A stretch of 64,000 nucleotides of DNA from assembly GCA_012934845.2 (NCBI GenBank), contig WNNJ02001804.1, positions 100,927 to 164,926 of the forward strand, written 5' to 3'. The notes below the pieces were generated by a model. It was not told the DNA's origin and did no database searches. It saw nothing but the letters and a program-made list of their open reading frames with translations. The position numbers and the translations under genes are program-made. This DNA comes from Pomphorhynchus laevis. Lineage: Eukaryota > Acanthocephala > Palaeacanthocephala > Echinorhynchida > Pomphorhynchidae. Every line of letters starts with the position of its first letter. Positions within the stretch are counted from its first letter, which is position 1. This document shows positions 54,351 to 64,000 of this stretch, in pieces.

Positions 54351-55094
54351 TCTGGCACCTTAGCTCAACGTTCAGTTGAGCTAAGTAGAAAACTGTACAA
54401 TTTGTTGATTTTTAGAAAAAAACGTTCAACTTGTTGATCGAAATTGTTTCAAATTTTAAAAATATAAGATTGCTTTATATAAAAAGGTGTTTTTAGAAAC
54501 ACGTACAATTTGTTGATCAAACGCTTTTATGAAAGTGCTTAACGGCCTCTGAAAAATGATCATAAATCAGCGTTTGTTGATCCAACTCCAAAATTCAAAA
54601 TAATGATTATTAGAACATGAAGGTACGAGAAAGAAATGGTCAGTTGCAGCGAAAATTAGGAATATGAGAATACGTTTGAAAGACGTGAAAGATATTAAAT
54701 CAAAGTTAAATGTAACGTTATTAAATTTAATTAGACAAAATTTAATTTTGTCGCATTTAGCATTACTTAAATGTTACATAAAATTTTGATTCAATAATAA
54801 ATTGAAAATTTGACGACAAATCTTCGCTAATTCCAAATTATAATTTTACCCTGTCGATTACATTATAAGATGTATCTCAAAAGAGAGTGAGACCAATCCG
54901 CGTGAAATATGTTGTTATCATTAAAGCCAGACGCGGAAGAACAGTAGCAAGTACCGTTTCGTCATCACAATGACTCATTGTGACTCATCTGGCACTGATA
55001 AAGATGTATTTTGCCAAAATGTTTAAGATTAAATTTATTAACAATAAATCAAGGTGATTAATTATTCTATACAATTACTACAACATCAAACGCT
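54351..55094. other. AT-rich interval
   Basis: Three imperfect copies of gtacaatttgttgat occur at about 54390-54530, and a related word is at 47730, outside the other end of the LINE pair. No gene. Confidence 0.4.
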
Positions 55095-55700
55095 TTACAG
55101 TGAAAATGAGCTGGCTTCCGAAATCATGTCATCTGTAAATGCTTTATTTCCGGTTTTACTTTCAATTAGCCCGATAACATCTCGCTTTTCCACGTAATAA
55201 GCAGGCATACGTTCTTCAATATAGAATTTTAATCCGTCATCGTGAATATACGAACAGTTTGAATTATGCAAATCGATTTCTATAAAGCATTCTTTCTGTT
55301 CAAATATTTCACTGGTAGGTGTCTGTGCTTTCGGCGTATTATCACGGTTGCCATAAGTATCATCACGTAAACTCTTGCATTTTACTTTGTTAAGCTTGTC
55401 GGATAATTCAAGGCTGTCATTAAAACCATCACAGACGTAATTATCATTCTTGATATATTGACGGTCTCCTGTAATGTTAACGGTTTCTTTCTTTAGTTTC
55501 CTCGAATTTCTTCGCCTTTCTCCTCCCGATTCCGGATTTCTAACCAGCCCATCATTGTTAGCAATACTCGTCGACCTCGGTTTTCGCGAAGATTTTGCTC
55601 GTCTTGAGTTGCAAATTTCACAATTTAAGCCTTTTACTTGATTCACGAATGTGCAAACATCACAAGTCCATGCATTTAAAGTTGAACTAACATCATCCAT
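55095..55700 (-). CDS. RanBP2-type zinc-finger protein, RYBP/YAF2-like N-terminus
   Basis: This single-exon ORF has 201 residues. Residues 10-33 form a RanBP2/NZF finger: W11-x-C13-x2-C16-x10-C27-x2-C30, with Asn20 in the usual place. It is followed by RRAKSSRKPRSTS, which closely parallels the KGTSTRKPR segment after the finger of RYBP and YAF2, subunits of non-canonical Polycomb repressive complex 1 that bind ubiquitin through this finger. Residues 60-72 are basic (nuclear-signal-like). The C-terminal half (from about 135, CFIEIDLHNSNCSYIHDD) does not resemble the RING1-binding region of RYBP that I know, so the assignment rests on the first ~45 residues. Start: first Met, shortly before the finger as in the family, which has a short lead. 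Alternatives: another NZF protein. Upstream DNA is AT-rich with no further exon seen. Confidence 0.65.
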   Translation of the reverse strand: MDDVSSTLNAWTCDVCTFVNQVKGLNCEICNSRRAKSSRKPRSTSIANNDGLVRNPESGGERRRNSRKLKKETVNITGDRQYIKNDNYVCDGFNDSLELSDKLNKVKCKSLRDDTYGNRDNTPKAQTPTSEIFEQKECFIEIDLHNSNCSYIHDDGLKFYIEERMPAYYVEKRDVIGLIESKTGNKAFTDDMISEASSFSL

Positions 55701-56721
55701 TATCTGAGGTTCAATGAAAATTAGAGTTAGTAGGATGAATTCTAAAAGCGAAAATTAATGCACATGATGACTCTCAAAAGCATTGGCATAAAATATTAAG
55801 TTAATCTTTTATGCTATTAACTATATACCATGTAAATTGAAAAGAACAAGAATTTTAATTATTAATTTTGATTTGACCCATACATCAACTACTGGAAATA
55901 TAAAATGCTAAAATACATTAGAAATTAGGTCGCCAGAGGAATGTGTGAGAAATAATTGGAGAAGAATTTGATACCCGATAAAATCTTTTTTAGTTTTATT
56001 TGTATTTTTAAACGAACAAACATATATTACTTGATGCACCTATTGTGCGTTCAGCGAATAATAATGTGCATGGATCCTTATTAACATCATACAATAGTTT
56101 AGCCAACTTTTTAAGAAATATAAAATTCGCCAATGAACGAAAAGTTCCCCTTGAGGAATAGGCGTCGATACCTGATAACAAAGGAGTTGCTCTTGATGAT
56201 TTTATTCTTTATTTTGATACATCGTCTGTTATTTATTAGTCAATTCATAAAAATTGACTTTTATTTTAAATTTCAATTTTGTAAAATATAAATAATTTAT
56301 ATAATTTATATAAATATAAATTTTATAAATAAACTTGTATTATTCGAAAAAATTTGTCAGTCCTTCAATAGTTGCTGCTATTATCGTCAGAAACTACTGT
56401 TTCACACAACGTAAAAGTTTTATCGTACAACACTTAAAAACTTCAAAGAAAGAAAATACGTACAATAAATAAATCGGATCAAATTTGTCAATGGAAATAA
56501 AAAAAAAGTCAAATGCATTAAAAAACAATTAACAAAAAGTAAAGAAATAATTAAATAATATTGTATTATTAGACGAGGAAATTAGTTTTATTCCAATTAC
56601 AATATTTCGATAGTCACTGCTATCATATTGACGAGGAATTTAGTTTATCAAACACAAGCGGATCAGGTTTGCCATTTACCAAAATACTCAACATTTTAAA
56701 TAGTTAATATTGATCCATTAT
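55701..56721. other. AT-rich interval with one P2 terminus
   Basis: 56205-56290 is an inverted P2 terminal end (tgttatttattagtcaattc). Words like tttcgatagtcactgctatcat (about 56605) recur at 58713 and belong to fold-back repeats. No gene. Confidence 0.45.
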
Positions 56722-56930
56722 TGATAAAGAATTATTGGAGCTGAATCAAAGAAAGAAGGAAAATTTTATTTGATATTTCGCTAACCTCTGTTAGCATCTT
56801 CATAAAATTACTTTTGAAGATTCATCTTCTGTAATTTTCTGAAGATGCTAACAGAGGTTAGCGAAATATCAAATAAAATTTTCCTTCTTTCTTTGATCCA
56901 GCTACAATAATTCTTTATCAATAACGTATC
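56722..56930. mobile_element. Fold-back element, copy 2
   Basis: A ~200-bp near-perfect palindrome of the family at 21098-21250: left arm ttattggagctgaatcaaag, shared gatatttcgctaacctctg and gcatcttca, right arm ctttgatccagctacaataa. Arms are longer than in copy 1 and include ttattgataaagaatta at both outer ends. Confidence 0.8.
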
Positions 56931-57159
56931 ATTTTCAATATTTAAATAATGATGATTTAATTATTACAAAGTAGGCTAAAGGTTGTGAATTTGTTGTTAT
57001 GGGTAATGATGACTGTGTTATTTTGGGAAACAATGTATTAAATAACGATAAGTTTGTAAGGTTGGAAAGGAATCCTTCACTACAACGACAAAATGAGTAT
57101 CCTAATTTTCTTGACATATTATTTCTTAGCAATTATGACAGATAAAATTCCATAGAATT

Positions 57160-58500
57160 TTAAAAAGTCTTAATGGCAATTAATTCTAAACCAGGTTTCT
57201 TATACTTGTTGCCCAAACTTCATAAGAGTTATCATTGTGCCGTCCAATTGTTGCATCCTATTCTACTCCGTCATGGCCTCTCCCAAGCCCGTGCTAATAA
57301 AGGAGGGGAGTATAAACAAAAGTGTATCAATTAGACGGAACAAATAAACTGAACGAACGGGCTAAACGAACAGACTAAACGAGCGGACTGAACGGTCTGA
57401 ATGAACGGACTAAACAAACGGACAACTAACGGGCTGAACAAACATACTGAAAGAACGAATTGAATGAACTGACTGAACAAACATACTAATCGAATGAATT
57501 AAATGAACGGATTGAATAAACATACTAAAGAACATATTGAACGATCGACCTGAACGAACGGACTGGGCGAACACGCTGAATTCGTCTGTGGAATTATTTT
57601 TTAGCAGTTTGATAATTTTTTATTATTCTTAGCGGGTTTGTATGCGCGCCCTTGGCACGCATTTGCCACTCAAAATAAATTTTTCTCGCTATCTACTTAT
57701 TCTTATAAGATATCAAAATACATTGCTAATATTTTAGAACAGAATGTACATAACGACCATTTTTCCTTTATAAAAGATAGTCCACACTTTTCTAATTTAA
57801 TTAAAAATAGACATTCTGGTAAAATTGGAGTATTTATTGTGGATGTAATCTCCCTGTTTACAAAAATATTCCGCTGGTTATGACAATTGATTTCGCCGGT
57901 GATATTTTAGTTAATAATAATCCTATAAATTGGTGTCTTAATAAAAAGGACCGAACTAATTTGTTAGTTCTTTGTACTCAAAGATGTATTTTTTATTCGG
58001 ATCTCAAATGTGGGAAAAGGTAGATTGTTCAGTCAAAAAAAATCCATTAGCATCTATATTAGCAGAAATCTACATAAGACTTTGGGAAAAAAGCTTTGTT
58101 AAAGAAATTCCTTTCGTTATAGATTTATACTGTTATGAAAATGATGTTTTTATTGCCTGTAAAAATGAATTTAGTGACCAATACTTATTGACCAAATTGA
58201 ATTTAAAAGACCGTTATATACAGTATAATATTGATTAAGAAATTAAGCAGGTTTATCTTTCTTAGATGTTTTAGTTAAAGATTCCAAACAAATTTATCAA
58301 GCAAAAGTTTTTAAAAGAACGAGCTATTGCATGAAATCACATCTCGGAATTCTTTTGTACCCGAAAAATGGTTGATTTCATCTGCAATGTCTCTATTTAA
58401 TAGAGCAAAAAATTTCTTCCAATATCACTGTATTGAATGATAGATATTTGTTGATTTTGCTTGGTTAATTAAAGAGTGGCTTTTCTGAATAGCCTATTAA
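57160..58500 (+). mobile_element. Penelope-like RT fragment interrupted by a minisatellite-bearing insert
   Basis: RT begins with KPGFLYLLPKLHKSYHC near 57190, is interrupted, and resumes at about 57675 with KFFSLSTYSYKISKYIANIL, then GVFIVDVISLFTKI (near 57820), ASILAEIYIRLWEKSFVKEI (near 58050) and DVFIACKNEFSDQ (near 58145). The order PKLHK - SLFT - LAEI - V(D)DVF is that of PLE reverse transcriptases. The catalytic YVDD has become YENDV. There are several frame changes; no GIY-YIG part remains. An insert of about 400 bp (57240-57640), holding a 13-bp minisatellite, separates PKLHK from the next RT block. Confidence 0.7.
57345..57585. repeat. Diverged 13-bp minisatellite, about 18 copies
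   Basis: The consensus unit is ctgaacgaacgga. Most units are 13 bp with a few of 9, 11 or 12; substitutions are common (ctgaacaaacata, ttaaatgaacgga). It is older than the two arrays at 7.8 and 14 kb but has the same period. Confidence 0.85.
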
Positions 58501-58597
58501 GAAATCTTACTATAAAAGCTGCAGTGTTACGAAGAAACCTTTTGGACTCTGAGCAATATATACATAAATATATATAGATGGGTGATTTGTTATTTGA

Positions 58598-58611
58598 ACA
58601 AATATATATAT

Positions 58612-58662
<51 letters not shown>
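58598..58662. repeat. (TA)n microsatellite
   Basis: Alternating ta with one interruption near 58625, directly beside a fold-back repeat. Confidence 0.9.
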
Positions 58663-58668
<6 letters not shown>

Positions 58669-58862
58669 GAACGAAGAAGTAAATATCCTTTATTTGATTA
58701 AAATTCTATATTTCGATAGCTACTGCTATCATAAGGATTACAAAAAAATTTTTCATTTTTTGGAAAAAAAATAAAACATTCCTGAAATATATAACTTAAA
58801 TATATATCGAAATATATAACTTAAATCAAATAAAGGATATTTTCTTCTTCGTTCCTATAACA
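58660..58862. mobile_element. Fold-back repeat around the microsatellite
   Basis: ttataggaacgaagaagtaa (58662) and its inverted partner ttcttcttcgttcctataa (near 58842) enclose ~160 bp including tttcgatagctactgctatc. Both arms continue with aaataaaggatatt / aatatcctttattt. No gene. Confidence 0.65.
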
Positions 58863-58875
58863 ATATATATTTGAA

Positions 58876-59196
58876 ATGGAACAAGATTGTAGATTTAGTA
58901 TAGATATCGATATAAATATTGTGTGGCGAGTTCTTCGTTCTTCAAATCATCCTTTTCGGATGTGTTTACAACTGCGACAGTCAGCATTCCTCCGCGGACA
59001 CACTTTGACTTTGAGCCGGAATTTAGTGAAAAAGTCCCGGTGTATACAATTTCAACGAAGAGTAGTTGGACTTTGGAACAAACTAGATGGAGGGACTGTT
59101 TGCATCAGTGGTGCCTTAGCATTCAAGTCCGGGTTACGGATAGATCCTGCTATGCGCAAGAAAGTGTTCCCCTATAGTTGTGAACAGTTTTTATAA
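58876..59196 (+). mobile_element. LINE RT C-terminal domain fragment
   Basis: The 106-codon frame contains FLRGHTLTLSRNLVKKSRC, IQFQRRVVGLWNKLDGGTV and ALAFKSGL. This is the standard C-terminal block of CR1/Jockey LINEs (LRGHSxKL - FFSxRVVxxWNxLPxxVV - FKxxL). The RT itself is absent upstream, so it is a 5'-truncated copy, as LINEs often are. Confidence 0.75.
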
Positions 59197-59399
59197 TTTT
59201 GTTGATTGTTATTTTATGTGAACCGGCTTTTAAGCCCCTGCTTGTAAGTCGTTGAAACAATTACATATATAAGTTTTTTAAATTGTAACACCAGCAAAAA
59301 CAAAGTAAATGTATTTTTTACGTTTCGGCGTTCACGCATTTATCAATCTAAAATCAGAACAAAATAAAAAAATGTTAGTTCGCAGAGTATAATAATTTT

Positions 59400-61783
59400 T
59401 TATGCATAATCTTCGATTAAACGCCAGTTGTAACAGTGATCGATGTTGATTCCCTTTCCTTGATCGGTCATCAGTTGGCCAATCCATCGTTGCTCCTGTT
59501 TTTTGCGATGTTAGCTTTCATTTAGATCTAAATCAATGACAACATAATCAAAGACATCCCTTTTTTCATTCTCGTGTTCAGTTGCACAATGATTTACCAC
59601 TGCATCACGGTGTATCAATCTTTTATTCAAATCGCTTCGTCGATTGTTTAATCTAACATTCATCGACTATCCACTTTCACCTGCATATTGTACACCGCAG
59701 ATGCTAAATGTGGCTGCATAAATGATACCTTTTGAGACACAGTTTGTTGATTTTCGAATATTATATTTGAGTCCTGTGGTTGAACTAATTATTTTGTTGG
59801 TTTCCTTTATTTGTATGCAACATTTTGTGTTCCGTCGGTTTCATTTCGTGCATTCATTTTTCTCAACTTATTGTCCAACGTTTTTTTTTCAATTTGTTTC
59901 TAACTAATGTCTTTTTAATAGTATTAGTAGATTTATGAATGATCCTAATCGACAAATTAGCCCTCCCAAGTTTTGCTCGTTGACTATTCATACCATACAT
60001 GATATCCTTTTGTAGATTACGAATTGCTGGGTGATAGGGTATAAATATCTGAATATAGTTCTTCTTTCTATTCTTATCCTTTACTGTTAATGGATTGTTT
60101 TTATTATGCGCTTTTTTGAAATTTTGATAAATTTCTCTGTTTGTATATCCTCCTTTTTCTAAATCTTGTTTGAGTTGCTTAAGCCACTTTGTTTTTTCTG
60201 CTTTTTCACTACACAATCTAAGAATTCGTGTGGCTTCATTCATAATAAGATTATGTTTAATGAACATCGGGTGATTACTTTTCGCATGTAAGTAAACTCT
60301 CTTACTTTCGGGCTTTTGGTATAATGTAATTCTTAATATACCATTAATATCTCGGTAAATAGTCATATCAAGGAAATTTGCTGGTGTTTGTATGTTTGAT
60401 GTGAATTTCAACGGTCCAAATTCATTGATTTGTTGGATAAAATCATTTATCTCTGTAATATTTCCTTTCCACACTGAAAATATATCATCCAAGTATCTTA
60501 GCCATACGAGTGGTTTGTTTTGACAGTTTCTATTAATTGTCGTTCGTACCATGCAACATAGAGTGTGGCATAACTAGGAGCGACTGGTGTCCCCATAGTC
60601 GTACCAACAATTTGTCTAAACAATTTACCTTCGAACCTAAATATGTTATTTTCTAGGATTATATGTAATGCTTCGACGATGAATTTACATTTTGTTGAGG
60701 GCCAATTTACTTCCGACATTAACAAATCTATTGCTTGCAAACCTTTATCATAGGGGATTGATGTGTATAGTGATGCAATATCAAATGTACATATTATCTG
60801 TCTGCGCTATGTTCGATTTCAATGTTTCTATTTTTTCACAAAAATCATATGAATTCATTATGTAGCTAGGCATATTTTTAGTTAATGGTTTCAATAGTCC
60901 ATCAACAAAGTGAGATAGTTTTTCAGTTGGTACGTTAATATTGCTGATTATTGGTCTACCAGGGCATGGACTAATGTTTTTGTTGATTTTGGCCAACATA
61001 TAGAAACTCCCTGGATTTGAAGTGGTATTACGCAATTTGCTAGCGTCGCATATGCTAATAAATTTCATACTAATAAATGTATCAATGAGATTATCAATTT
61101 TTGAATTGATACTTTTGAATTCTATTTTAGAACTGGGTTCATATGTAGGACTATTGAGCTGTCTGCATGCATCGTCTAGATATTCTTGCCATTTCCACAA
61201 TACGGCTTCGTTACTTTTGTCAGCTTTTTTTATTATTAGTTCATTTGATCTTTTTCATTCCTTTAGAGCATTTAGTTCTCCGTTAGTAATATTTGGAATG
61301 TATTCATGATTTGGATGGAGATTCATGTATTTATCAAAAGTTAATTTTCCAAGTGTATTTATGGATAAGTGTCGAACTTGTTTATCGTCTATGTCCTTAA
61401 ATGCTTTTAGTGTAGTATGCTTTATATAGTTTGCAACATCATAACGACTAAAGTCACGGTTCAAAATATTGTAATTTAAACCCAAGTTCAGGAGGTCTTC
61501 CTGTTCTTTAGTTAGTTGAATATTAGAAAGATTTGTAAATTGTCGCTTACTCTGAAGTTTTCTTTTTCTGTGTCTTCCGAAATTACGTCGCGGTAATGAT
61601 TCATAAATTTTTAAGTCATCAATATTTATTTGTTTTCTAAGAATCCATGATAACTTTGAGGCCTTCTTCTTTAAAAGGAAATCATATAATTCTTCATCAA
61701 TTAATTCTTTATATCGATCTGAATGATAAGCGTGTGTGTAAAATTTCAGTATGATGTTTTGAAGTTCTCGTGAACTTATATAT
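59400..61783 (-). mobile_element. Penelope-like element with RT and GIY-YIG endonuclease, near complete
   Basis: Minus strand, in order: an N-terminal region (61485-61255, with LNRDFSRYDVANYI), NELIIKKADKSNEAVLW, then FYMLAKINKNISPCPGRPII (near 60980), a short frame change and MQAIDLLMSEVNWPSTKCKF (60740), RQIVGTTMGTPVAPSYATLY (near 60600), WLRYLDDIFSVW (near 60490), and a thumb region to 59863. GIY-YIG follows in a further frame: KGIIYAATFSICGVQYAGES near 59735-59680 and RLNNRRSDLNKRLIHRDAVV. This is a typical EN+ PLE: RT plus C-terminal GIY-YIG nuclease, both needed for target-primed insertion. About five frame changes or stops; a fairly recent copy. Confidence 0.85.
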
Positions 61784-61908
61784 ATAAGTTCACGAGAACT
61801 TCAAAACATCATACTGAAATTTTACACACAAGCTTATTATTCAGATCGATATAAAGAATTAATTGATAAAGAATTATATGATTTCCTTTTAAAGAAGGAA
61901 ATTCAATA
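61659..61908. repeat. Perfect palindrome at the 5' end of the PLE
   Basis: The first ~125 bp of the PLE are repeated as an inverted copy, centred near 61784 (gttcacgagaacttatat and its reverse). Arms extend from ccttctttaaaaggaaatc to gatttccttttaaagaagg, with one small difference. PLE insertions are known to create such inverted 5' pieces. Confidence 0.85.
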
Positions 61909-61909
61909 T

Positions 61910-62510
61910 ATAATAGTAGTGCACAGATGTGCTGAGTAAACAACGGTCCAGGATTTCTTACGAAATACGGCATTTATACTAAATGGTGTTGCTTGATAGA
62001 CTGGACTTTGATTCACGACTTTCAATCACCATGTCACTTCTAGACGACCACTTCAGGATCGAAATGATGAGTACACGGCAACACTCATCAGTAAAATGAG
62101 GTACACACTGGGTGTTTCGGTTGCCTGTGTGATATTGTAATTTATACTAAATGGTGTTGCTTGATAGACTGGACTTCGATTCACGACTTTTAATCATCAT
62201 GTCACTTCTAGACGACCACTTCAGCATCGAAATGATGAGTACCCGACAACACTAATCACAATGTCACAATGTGACATTGTGACACTTTATTCACACACTT
62301 TATTCACAATGTCACACAGGCAACCGAAACGACCAGTGTAAGTGATATGGTGATTGAAAGTCGTGAATCGAAGTCCAGTCTATCAAGCAACACCATTTAG
62401 TATAAATGCCGTATTTCGTAAGAAATTCTGGACCGTTGTTTACTCAGCACATCTGTGCACTACTATTATACATGCCGTATCAATTAAGGATCCAACGAGT
62501 GCAACGACAA
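61910..62510. repeat. Scrambled pseudo-LTR copies (same family as 26237-26995)
   Basis: 61915-62135 is a plus-orientation partial copy, 62137-62265 a second one, and 62296-62470 an inverted partial copy ending gtgcactactattata. Between the second and third is a small palindrome of cacaatgtcacattgtg (about 62262-62310). The hammerhead-like segments are damaged in these copies. Confidence 0.75.
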
Positions 62511-62613
62511 TTCAGAAACAAGAGTAGTTCTGTTTTTAAGGGTAGTTCTGTTTTTCGAGCTTTAAACACTGTTTAAGCGTGTGTTAAGGTGCCTATAGAT
62601 GATTATAGAAGTC

Positions 62614-62655
62614 ACGGTACTGATGAGCTCCGTTAGAGTGAAACGCGTATACCGT
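62614..62655 (+). ncRNA. Minimal type I hammerhead ribozyme, copy 2
   Basis: acggta (stem I) - ctgatga (62620-62626) - gctc/gagt (stem II, one G-U) - gaaa (62640-62643) - short stem III in acgcgt - cleavage after A62649 - taccgt (stem I, 62650-62655). Stem I has six base pairs here against four in the 25430 copy, and differences in stem II are in paired positions. It belongs to a PLE terminal repeat by family knowledge; which PLE owns it is unclear. Confidence 0.85.
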
Positions 62656-63136
62656 TGTGAAGTTTGTCGTCACACATAGGATGACTATGCATATGTACCG
62701 ACTTTGAATAATGCAAGAATAATTCGGTTCTATTTCTTAGTCTGATGAGGATATATAGAATGCTCCCTGGTGTTTATGCCTCTTCATGAGGAAAACATAG
62801 TGATATATATAATAAGTAGTAATTGAAGCAGAGTTTGAAAATATATATATTTTCTTTAAAATTACAACGTTTCGAGCGCAACCGCTCTTTTTCAAGTTAT
62901 TTACAGTATGATTAAATTCAACAATACACTCAGATTTCATGTCTATACGCATTCAGAGTAAGAAAAAAGCACGGGAGAATATAACTTTGAAATACCATAT
63001 CAAGGTACTACGTCATTTTGTATATTATTTTTATGGAATTTTTTCTTTCTTATGTATTTCGGATTTAATTTCAAATCATAGATATGATCAAGGTTTATTC
63101 CATTTGGATTATCACACATACGTTGACCCATCCACC
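62656..63136. other. PLE terminal repeat remainder and 3' flank
   Basis: 62656-62755 matches 25468-25575. Near 62865, aattacaacgtttcgagcgc is a word common in PLE flanks. The rest is AT-rich, leading to the PLE ORF at 63137. Confidence 0.5.
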
Positions 63137-64000
63137 TCATCTCTTTTTTTTCCGCATATTTTCATCAGGATTTCCATCCTCTAAAATTGTATATCCGAAT
63201 CCATTGTCAATTTCTCCATGGCATAACCTTTCATGACTTAATACACCATCCCTAGTATATCTCTTACAATTTTTGTCACTTCTTCTGTTGTTCAATCTTA
63301 GTCGTAAAGACCTAGATGTCTCTCCTACGTACTGTTTTGAACACTTTTTGCACTTTGCGACATATATAATATTTTCTGTATTGCAATCAAATGATCCCTT
63401 GATTTTGTAGTCAAGAGTCGTTGTTGAGCTAGTAATTGATTTCGTTGTCGTCATTTCGTTGCAACACATACAACGGCGCTTACCGCATTTTTCAGACTTA
63501 CCTTCTTTTGTTTTACTCAAATTCATATTATTAAGTATTTTGCTTCTTGATAACATGCTTTTTAAGCATTTTGTATATCGATAGTATATCTTTGGGAATG
63601 GTATTTCTGACTTTAGTTCGGGCGGTAACTTGTTTATTGCATTTTTTATATCTGAGGGTAATTTGTGAAGATCAGGGTGATACTCAAAGCATAGCGGCAT
63701 ATTTGTTGATTCTTCCTTTAATTTATGTTTTTGTAGATTATTGCGTTTTTGATATCGAACTGTCTCAAAAATTTTGTAGATCTGCTTTGTATTGTATCCA
63801 CGGGCAATTAGGTTTTTTCGTAAAATATCAAGATGGTATTCACGCTTTTTTGTATTGTTTGATATTTTACATATTCGCGTTGCCTCTGTTTTTATCATAT
63901 TTCTTTTTGTAAAAGCTGGAACATTAGAGTGAGCATGCATATAAATTGGCTTTGATGATTCCTTACGATACGGTTCAGTTATCCATTCCTTTTCTGATTG
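63137..64000 (-). mobile_element. Penelope-like element 3' half, continuing past the window edge
   Basis: On the minus strand the frame 63940-63137 (267 codons) is intact: the RT thumb region (AHSNVPAFTKRNMIKTEATR; FEYHPDLHKLPSDIKNAI), a cysteine linker (CGKRRCMCC), then GIY-YIG (NIIYVAKCKKCSKQYVGETS, LRLRLNNRRSDKN, RDGVLSHERLCHG) and an end with GYTILEDGNPDENMRKKKR. The open frame appears to extend beyond 64000 toward the RT palm. It is a different family from the PLE at 59.4-61.8 kb. It looks young. Confidence 0.85.

Overview
The window is nuclear DNA from an animal: AT-rich, intron-poor at the genes seen, and mostly made of retroelements. The host genes are a CGFS glutaredoxin (GLRX5-like), a G-protein beta subunit with a 4 kb intron, a RanBP2-zinc-finger protein resembling RYBP/YAF2 at its N-terminus, a PTPN1/2-like tyrosine phosphatase and a tRNA-His. 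An RYBP-like protein beside Gbeta, together with GIY-YIG Penelope-like elements (PLEs) and I/Jockey-like LINEs, points to an invertebrate. I cannot name the species.

Layout. 1-3.5 kb: two broken Ty3/Gypsy fragments in opposite orientation, separated by a LINE ORF1 fragment. 3.5-6.7 kb: a pyrimidine-rich LINE. 6.9-7.3 kb: GLRX5. 7.7-8.05 kb: a small element made of a 13-bp minisatellite between 21-bp direct repeats. 8.1-9.2 kb: LINE pieces. 9.3-14.95 kb (minus strand): 'element A', an R2-like retrotransposon (zinc finger, RT, CCHC, restriction-type endonuclease) whose C-terminal domain runs in frame into a tyrosine phosphatase; its 5' leader is an 883-bp 13-bp minisatellite. 15-16.8 kb: pieces of a second RT family ('P2', PLE-like). 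17.1 kb: tRNA-His. 17.2-35.2 kb: AT-rich DNA with P2 debris, fold-back repeats, hammerhead ribozymes, PLE terminal repeats and 'element B', a second R2-like element inserted cleanly into a P2 copy with a 12-bp target-site duplication. 35.2-40.35 kb: the two-exon Gbeta gene, whose intron holds a P2-derived block that recurs inverted at 21.9-23.75 kb together with the last 66 bp of Gbeta exon 1. 42-47 kb: the longest P2 copy and its 401-bp tandem repeats. 47.9-54.35 kb: two I/Jockey-like LINEs head to head. 55.1-55.7 kb: the RanBP2-type zinc-finger gene. 56.2-64 kb: fold-back elements and at least three PLEs, with pseudo-LTRs and a clear hammerhead ribozyme.

Most unusual points: the transposon-phosphatase fusion ORF; three different minisatellites that all have a 13-bp period, two of them in the leader of the R2-like family; a PLE terminal repeat carrying all three hammerhead strands in a non-standard order; a conserved pseudoknot at the P2 terminus; and the inverted duplication carrying a piece of a host exon. 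The host genes do not form a pathway and look like independent genes among transposons. All calls are by eye, without database searches.
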